From JBKECO01 sp047974745 (GTDB lineage: Bacteria > Bacillota > Clostridia > Lachnospirales > Lachnospiraceae): DNA of 6,821 bases. The stretch covers positions 1 through 6,821 of the forward strand of contig JBKECO010000062.1 in NCBI GenBank assembly GCA_047974745.1, written 5' to 3'. Positions within the stretch are counted from its first letter, which is position 1, and each line of letters opens with the position of its first letter. The notes under the pieces were generated by a model. That model searched no databases. It was given only the letters and a program-made list of their open reading frames with translations, and was not told the origin of the DNA. Of the stretch, positions 1-4,383 are shown in pieces. A program made the position numbers and the translations under genes.

Positions 1-113
1 CCAAGATGGCGGAAGGCCGTACACACTATAATGCTCTCGGGCACTGTGCCGGCAAGCTTGTCAGGATTATCTGGAAGATGCTCACTGACGAAATAGAATT
101 CAACCTCGATTAA
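1..113 (+). CDS. IS110-family transposase, C-terminal end only (5' part outside window)
   Basis: The frame starting at base 3 is open from the window edge to TAA at 111-113 and gives 36 residues, beginning KMAEGRTHYNALGHCAGKL and ending in an Asn-Leu-Asp tail. The pattern of a basic stretch, then G-[KR]-x-x-x-x-A-L-x-x-x-x-x-K-L-[VL]-R-[IV]-I, then a hydrophobic-Met-Leu end is how IS110-family transposases (DEDD-type recombinases acting with a bridge RNA) finish, just after their C-terminal Transposase_20 region. The catalytic residues lie upstream of the window, so I cannot say whether the gene is intact. By hand count 55 of 113 bases are G or C, richer than the AT-rich operon that follows, which fits a mobile gene. 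Another transposase family is possible because only a short tail is visible. Confidence 0.72.
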   Translation, partial: KMAEGRTHYNALGHCAGKLVRIIWKMLTDEIEFNLD

Positions 114-158
114 GAGGCCTGTATACCAACATCGATAGATTTTGAAAATGCACCCTAC

Positions 159-186
159 GGGAGCTTTCTTAAAGTTACCCTTTTTT
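159..186 (+). terminator. Possible weak intrinsic terminator after the transposase gene
   Basis: GGG (159-161) can pair with CCC (178-180) and CTTT (164-167) with AAAG (171-174), with a CTT loop, an AG/TTA internal loop between the two stem parts, and six T residues directly after (181-186). The arrangement is right for a Rho-independent terminator, but the stem is short and interrupted. A competing small hairpin, CCC-TAC-GGG (153-161), uses the same GGG. It would stop transposase transcripts before the hydrolase operon. Confidence 0.35.
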
Positions 187-250
187 ACCACCGATTGAGA
201 AAAGAAATTTTTTGCTAATTTAGGATTGACTTTTCATAGCTGGTCTCCTT

Positions 251-281
251 TTTGCAACATCAAATCGAATTGTGTTGCAAA
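251..281. promoter_or_regulatory. 9-bp inverted repeat, probable operator
   Basis: TTTGCAACA (251-259) and TGTTGCAAA (273-281) are perfect reverse complements separated by 13 bases. Matching positions of the two arms are about two helical turns apart, which suits a dimeric repressor or activator. There is no T-run after the second arm, so a terminator is unlikely. The repeat lies about 60 bases upstream of the best -10 box of the operon and just downstream of the insertion-sequence end. The regulator that binds it is not in the window and I cannot assign its family. Confidence 0.45.
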
Positions 282-341
282 TATATCTCAAATAATGAAA
301 CGTGATGTGTGATAGTCAACACTGTGATGCTATTATATTAC

Positions 342-347
342 TATAAT
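342..347 (+). promoter_or_regulatory. Candidate -10 box of the hydrolase operon promoter
   Basis: TATAAT matches the sigma-A -10 consensus exactly and lies 30 bases before the start codon of the first operon gene, leaving a leader of roughly 20 bases after the expected transcription start. No good -35 box is present at the usual distance (319-324 reads ACACTG), so the promoter may be weak or need an activator. Short GTGAT repeats occur upstream at 302, 309 and 324. Confidence 0.4.
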
Positions 348-376
348 GTATTAGATTTTTAAAGGAGGGAACAAAA

Positions 377-1318
377 ATGTCAAAAATTATTGTAAAGTGC
401 TCATCAAAAGAGATGGAAAAAAACAAAAAAATTGTTGGCAAAGCAACCGGAGGGGTGATGTTTGGAAAGGGAATGGAACATACGAACTGGAAGGTAGTCA
501 GAATAATCGCCAATATAGGCTACTCCTTAATGCCAAAAGAAAAGCATGTCAAAATAGAAAAGATCAACTTTGATGGAGTCTTTGGGGAAATCACTATTCC
601 AGATAATATGACAAGTGAGAATATCATTCTCTATATCCACGGTGGTGGATTAGTCTCAGGATCAGCGAAGGCTACTCGAGGCTATTGCTCAATGTTATCT
701 AGATTTTCAGGACTGAGAGTCATTTCTATCAACTATAGTCTGGCTCCTGAAAATAAATATCCGAAAGGCTTAGATGACTGTTACAATGCCTATTTACAGG
801 TAAGGGAAAAATTTCCCCAGTCAAAAGTCGCAGTTACAGGTGAAAGTGCTGGAGGCTATTTAACGATAGCGTTAACGATCCGTTGTATCAATAATGGCAT
901 TAAAAAACCTGAATGTATTCTTCCTCAATCTCCAATCGCAGATATGAGCGGTAACATAGACAGATCTTATTACACCAATGATGATAATACCGTTTCACTG
1001 GAGGGATTACCATATATTTGGAAGATGTATGCTCCTGATGAGAATAAAGATAATCCGGAGTTATCAGCTATTTATTTTGATAAGTTTGATCAGTTCCCGC
1101 CAACTGCCATAAGCATAAACGATACAGAGACTTTAAGAGCAGATGGAGATAAACTCTACGAGGTTCTTAACACTTACAATGTTGATGTTCACCTGACTAT
1201 GTTTGAAGGAGCGTTCCATGCCTGCACAACATTAGGTATCGGTTCACCAGAAACATTTAAGGTGATGATGGACAATATTATCTTCATCCATGAAAGATTT
1301 GGGGAGATTGCTTATTAA
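377..1318 (+). CDS. HSL-type alpha/beta hydrolase (esterase, Abhydrolase_3 family)
   Basis: This 313-residue protein is predicted to hydrolyse carboxyl esters of small acyl or aryl substrates in the cytoplasm; no signal peptide is visible. It belongs to the hormone-sensitive-lipase-like branch of the alpha/beta hydrolases. The oxyanion motif His-Gly-Gly-Gly is at residues 88-91, the nucleophile elbow Gly-Glu-Ser-Ala-Gly at 155-159 (Ser157), and the catalytic His is H281 in GAFHAC. The acid position appears to be E251 in DTETL, 30 residues before the His as is usual in this family, although most members have Asp there; D249 is the alternative. Residues 1-60 probably form the cap. The start follows AAAGGAGGG (361-369) with a 7-base spacer. 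It is the first gene of a four-gene operon, with the next gene 48 bases on. The substrate cannot be read from sequence; an acyl group on a glycoside is an inference from the neighbours. Confidence 0.92.
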   Translation: MSKIIVKCSSKEMEKNKKIVGKATGGVMFGKGMEHTNWKVVRIIANIGYSLMPKEKHVKIEKINFDGVFGEITIPDNMTSENIILYIHGGGLVSGSAKATRGYCSMLSRFSGLRVISINYSLAPENKYPKGLDDCYNAYLQVREKFPQSKVAVTGESAGGYLTIALTIRCINNGIKKPECILPQSPIADMSGNIDRSYYTNDDNTVSLEGLPYIWKMYAPDENKDNPELSAIYFDKFDQFPPTAISINDTETLRADGDKLYEVLNTYNVDVHLTMFEGAFHACTTLGIGSPETFKVMMDNIIFIHERFGEIAY

Positions 1319-1352
1319 CTTAACTATTCAGGAAGTTATTACAGGAAAGAAA

Positions 1353-1358
1353 AGAGGA
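1353..1358 (+). promoter_or_regulatory. Ribosome binding site of the tannase-family gene
   Basis: AGAGGA ends 8 bases before the ATG at 1367. It is weaker than the sites of the other three genes and supports this start. The 48-base gap before the gene holds no terminator-like hairpin. Confidence 0.55.
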
Positions 1359-1366
1359 ATATTTTA

Positions 1367-3190
1367 ATGGAAAATAAATTTAAATTGGAAAAACAGTCTA
1401 TAAATCAGTGGATTGCGATGGAAAAAGGATCTCGATTGGAAGGCTTGGAAAAACGTTGTAACCAAAAAACGGTTCAGAATGCTATTGAGGAATTTGAAAA
1501 AGTTAATGTGGTTTCTGTAAATCTAGTAGATGAATGTATGGGTGTAGAGATCTCTGAGACTTGTCATGTTGTATTAGAAGAGATTTGTCCTGGTGGCAGT
1601 ACAGTTACGATTAATGTATGGATTCCGCTAGACTGGAACGGCAGATTTTTTGGATGTGTCGGAGGTGGCACCCGCACCTTCCATATGTATGATATTCTCG
1701 GGAAACAAAATAGAATTGCTATGCCTGCCTATGTACTGAAAAACGGCTTTGCCACAGCAAACACCGATGGGGGTGTACCGGGAGAGACCTTTGTGTGGGG
1801 ATTAGACGAGGAAACAAAAGGCATTGATTATGAGCTGATCATAAATCTATCTTACCGCTCCACACATTCCATGACGCTGATTGCGAAAAAGGTAATTACG
1901 GCAATTTATGGAGTAGAACCTCAATATTCATATTTACAGGGTGCATCTGGAGGCGGACGTCAGTCGCTGATGGAAGCACAAATGTATCCAGAAGATTATG
2001 ATGGTATTTGGGCAGTAGACCCCGCCATCAATTGGACGGAGCTTTTTATGTCTTTTATTTGGCCGATGACAGTTATGAATTCAGAACGGCATATCATTTC
2101 TCCAGACAAACTTGAATTTTTCCGTTCCACAGCAATTAGAAAAGCGAATGGGAAACGAGATTTTATTGAATCGATTGAAATGCCGGATTTTGATCCTTAT
2201 GAATATGTGGGCCAGGAAGCAGCGGATGGAGTTATCACTGAAAATGATGCCAAAGTTATGAAATATATTTTTGAAGGTCCGAAAACACGTGAAGGACGTT
2301 TCCTATGGTACGGATTCCGTCCAGGTACACGATTTTGGAACAAAGGCGAAATTGGAGCTCCTGGTCCTGTATTTTATAATAAATCCGAAGATGATACATT
2401 TGTTCCAGTTCTAAATCCACTTGCTATAGGTTATCATTCAGCATGGCTCGAACGTAATTTGGAGTGGGACGGAAAAGATTTGGATTATAAGAAATTTGAG
2501 GAAATGATTAGAGATAGCCATCGTGATTTTCAACTATTGCAGTGTAATAGCCCTGACTTTAGAGAATTGCGTGATCAAGGCACAAAACTACTTCTTACAC
2601 ATTCGGTAAATGATGATACAATACCTGCTGATGGTACTCTGGATTACTATAAGAGGGTTATTGAATATATGGGCAGAGAGGAAGATGTATTGTCGTATCT
2701 GCGTTTCTTCTTTACCCCAGGTGGCGGTCATACAGATTTGAAATCACCGGGTTTAAGCTTAACGCTTGCAGATGGTATGATTGCGTTGATGAAATGGGTT
2801 GAGGAAGGGATTGCACCGGAATCTTTACCGACAGTGCAGTATGACTTTAAGCAGAAAGAAAATATACTAACAGGTAATGTTGAATTATATCGTCTGGGTA
2901 AATCCAAGGTGGCTTACAATATTCAAGAGACGGAAGCTTGGGCAAAGTGGGAAGCTACGAAGGTATCGCAGAACACTTTTTCAAAATTTAATCAAAATAC
3001 TCCCATAAATATGATTATGATGGATGCGCAAGGCAAAAGGATTTTGAATGAATATATCGGAAGCCTTTTGGAAAACCCGCAAATGGCGCAAGCAATGGGA
3101 ATGTCCCTTGGTGCATTGGCAGATATGATGCCGATGTCGGATATGAAGAAAAAAATTAAAGATGCCATTGAGCAGCTTACAAAGTTATAA
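1367..3190 (+). CDS. Tannase/feruloyl esterase-family alpha/beta hydrolase with extra C-terminal module
   Basis: This 607-residue serine hydrolase belongs to the family that includes fungal tannases, feruloyl esterases and MHETase, which cleave esters of aromatic acids. The nucleophile motif Gly-Ala-Ser-Gly-Gly-Gly is at 192-197 (Ser194), followed by the family signature RQSLMEAQMYPEDYDGI. The acid is probably D416 in NDDTIP, and the base H455 in PGGGHT. The lid lies between the nucleophile and the acid (about 220-400). Characterised secreted members have a Cys before the Ser and another after the His, forming a disulfide; here these are A193 and T456. Lid calcium ligands also appear lost, with only D287 (in ADGVI) retained. 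No signal peptide is seen, so the protein should be cytoplasmic. Residues from about 500 on are beyond the usual core; 540-607 are helical and Met-rich. The gene sits between another esterase and a PTE-like hydrolase. The family call is firm; the substrate, perhaps a phenolic ester, is inferred. Confidence 0.9.
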   Translation: MENKFKLEKQSINQWIAMEKGSRLEGLEKRCNQKTVQNAIEEFEKVNVVSVNLVDECMGVEISETCHVVLEEICPGGSTVTINVWIPLDWNGRFFGCVGGGTRTFHMYDILGKQNRIAMPAYVLKNGFATANTDGGVPGETFVWGLDEETKGIDYELIINLSYRSTHSMTLIAKKVITAIYGVEPQYSYLQGASGGGRQSLMEAQMYPEDYDGIWAVDPAINWTELFMSFIWPMTVMNSERHIISPDKLEFFRSTAIRKANGKRDFIESIEMPDFDPYEYVGQEAADGVITENDAKVMKYIFEGPKTREGRFLWYGFRPGTRFWNKGEIGAPGPVFYNKSEDDTFVPVLNPLAIGYHSAWLERNLEWDGKDLDYKKFEEMIRDSHRDFQLLQCNSPDFRELRDQGTKLLLTHSVNDDTIPADGTLDYYKRVIEYMGREEDVLSYLRFFFTPGGGHTDLKSPGLSLTLADGMIALMKWVEEGIAPESLPTVQYDFKQKENILTGNVELYRLGKSKVAYNIQETEAWAKWEATKVSQNTFSKFNQNTPINMIMMDAQGKRILNEYIGSLLENPQMAQAMGMSLGALADMMPMSDMKKKIKDAIEQLTKL

Positions 3191-3210
3191 TTGACAGTCC
3201 TAAATTATCA

Positions 3211-3217
3211 AGGAGAG
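3211..3217 (+). promoter_or_regulatory. Ribosome binding site that fixes the start of the PTE-like gene
   Basis: AGGAGAG ends 7 bases before ATG at 3225. A TTG two codons upstream (3219) is in frame but only one base from the site, too close for initiation. The ATG is therefore the start. Confidence 0.75.
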
Positions 3218-3224
3218 ATTGATT

Positions 3225-4313
3225 ATGCATAAAAAAATAACAACAGTATTAGGTGATATAGAACCGGAGAATCTAGGATTTACAACAATGCATGAACATG
3301 TCTTGGCGGACATTACTCTTTTGAATAGAGAAGTTATGCAGTATAAAGGACAAATTCCTCCACAGATGCTCGAACTTCGAATGGAGAATCTGGCAGGTCT
3401 AAGAGAAGGGATGTCAATTTTTTCCGATGAGTGTTCTCTGTCTGGGGATGTTGAGTTTGCAGTTGCTGAATTCAATGCATTTAAAATGATTGGGGGGAAT
3501 GCAGTGTGTGACGCATCCCCCATAGGATTAAGAGCTACTGCCACGCAATTAAAAGAAGCAGCGATAAAGAGTGGTATTAACCTAATTACCTGCACTGGTA
3601 TTTACTATGCCTCAGCACGCCCTGATGAATATATTGGAAAAGATGAGAAATTCATGTATAAAGTATTTAAAAAAGAGATCGAAGAAGGAATCAATGGTTC
3701 GGATGTAAAGCCAGGTTTTCTAAAATGTGCAATTCAGACAATTCACAAAGATGGAACTATTGATTTGAGTGAATTGGCTTCTCTTCGTGCTCAGGCAAAA
3801 CTATCAAATGAAACAGGTTTATCCGTTCATGTTCATACAGCATATCCTATGACGAATGAGCACATTTTCCAGGTGGTAGAAATAGCATTGAAAGAATGTG
3901 GCATGATTCCAGACAGACTACTAATGATTCATCAAGATCAATTCCTAAGGAGAAATTGCGAAAATGCCACATATGTTACTAGTCCGGATGTCGCAAGAAA
4001 TGTTAATACAGATTACCTGGAAAAAATTTTAAATCAAGGTGCTAATATAGGATTTGACTCTTGGGGAACACTCGTATCCATATTACCTGATGACTATGAC
4101 AGATTAAAAGGTATCGTTGCTCTTTTGAAAAAAGGATATGGATCGCAAATAGTCTGTGGGCATGATTGTGCCACAAAGGCATATGGAAAAACGGCTGGAT
4201 CCTATGGATATTTACGATTTCCAGAGATGTTAAATCAACTGCATCAGTTCGGACTTGGAGATGAAATTCGAAAGATTACGATAGAAAATCCCGCAAGAAT
4301 TTTATCTTACTAA
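3225..4313 (+). CDS. Phosphotriesterase-family metal-dependent hydrolase (probable lactonase/esterase)
   Basis: This 362-residue cytoplasmic protein has the (beta/alpha)8 amidohydrolase fold of the PTE family (PF02126, COG1735). All six residues expected to hold the binuclear metal centre can be located: H23 and H25 in TMHEHV, the bridging carboxylated lysine K167 in GFLKCAI, H204 in VHVHT, H236 in MIHQD, and D314 in CGHDCATK. Family hallmarks around GGNAVCDASPIGLR (90-103), TGIYY (124-128) and the ENPARIL end are also present. True phosphotriesterases are rare in the family; many characterised members are lactonases, acting on acyl-homoserine lactones or sugar-phosphate lactones, so lactone or ester cleavage is more likely here. 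It lies 34 bases after the tannase-family gene and 70 before the GH3 gene, consistent with cotranscription. The substrate remains unknown; a lactone or ester released from a glycoside is an inference. Confidence 0.88.
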   Translation: MHKKITTVLGDIEPENLGFTTMHEHVLADITLLNREVMQYKGQIPPQMLELRMENLAGLREGMSIFSDECSLSGDVEFAVAEFNAFKMIGGNAVCDASPIGLRATATQLKEAAIKSGINLITCTGIYYASARPDEYIGKDEKFMYKVFKKEIEEGINGSDVKPGFLKCAIQTIHKDGTIDLSELASLRAQAKLSNETGLSVHVHTAYPMTNEHIFQVVEIALKECGMIPDRLLMIHQDQFLRRNCENATYVTSPDVARNVNTDYLEKILNQGANIGFDSWGTLVSILPDDYDRLKGIVALLKKGYGSQIVCGHDCATKAYGKTAGSYGYLRFPEMLNQLHQFGLGDEIRKITIENPARILSY

Positions 4314-4370
4314 TATAAATAGCTCGTAACGATTCAGTGGGTTTGAAGTGATCACTAATGGAGATTCGAA

Positions 4371-4377
4371 AGGAGAG
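4371..4377 (+). promoter_or_regulatory. Ribosome binding site of the GH3 gene
   Basis: AGGAGAG, extended by AA on its 5' side, ends 6 bases before ATG at 4384. The 70-base gap upstream shows no convincing terminator or promoter, so the GH3 gene is probably read from the same transcript as the three genes before it. Confidence 0.7.
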
Positions 4378-4383
4378 TATTTT

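Larger units (their letters stand above)
1..246 (+). mobile_element. Right (3') end of a probable IS110-family insertion sequence
   Basis: The transposase tail is followed by about 130 bases with no gene. Near the end of this stretch is TTGACTTTTCATAGCTGGTC (226-245), which resembles the right ends I associate with clostridial IS110 elements. Members of this family lack classical inverted repeats. Their excised circle joins a -35 box in the right end to a -10 box in the left end, and TTGACT at 226-231 would suit that role. IS110 cores often contain CT; CT occurs at 240-241 and 245-246, so the boundary is placed at about 240-248. The exact end is inferred and needs comparison with an uninterrupted locus. 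The left end, where the bridge RNA lies in the IS110 subgroup, is outside the window. Confidence 0.5.

Noticed and set aside
114..240. Bridge RNA gene in the insertion-sequence tail
   Set aside because: In the IS110 subgroup it lies in the left end. Only in the IS1111 subgroup does it follow the transposase, and I see no extended paired structure beyond the weak hairpin at 159-186.
226..254. Outward -35 (TTGACT) in the insertion-sequence end driving the operon
   Set aside because: The bases at the correct -10 distance (about 249-254) read TTTTTG, so no hybrid promoter is formed at this site.
302..329. GTGAT/TGTGA repeats as a CRP-type site
   Set aside because: There is no facing TCACA arm at the required spacing, and classical CRP control is not expected in this type of organism.
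3191..3196. Perfect TTGACA -35 box between the tannase-family and PTE-like genes
   Set aside because: At 16-18 bases downstream the sequence is AAGGAGAG-like, not a -10 box, and a start there would fall inside the next gene. It is probably a chance match.
3219..3224. In-frame TTG as start of the PTE-like gene
   Set aside because: It is one base from the Shine-Dalgarno AGGAGAG, while ATG at 3225 has the normal 7-base spacer and starts the family-like N terminus.
3200..3595. Minus-strand open frame opposite the PTE-like gene start, and shorter ones opposite the other genes
   Set aside because: They lie antisense to well-supported genes, encode low-complexity Ser/Ile/Phe-rich sequences, and show no recognisable family.
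4347..4356. Perfect 10-bp palindrome AGTGATCACT before the GH3 gene
   Set aside because: It has no loop or T-run, so it is not a terminator, and no nearby promoter boxes suggest an operator. A chance occurrence is plausible.
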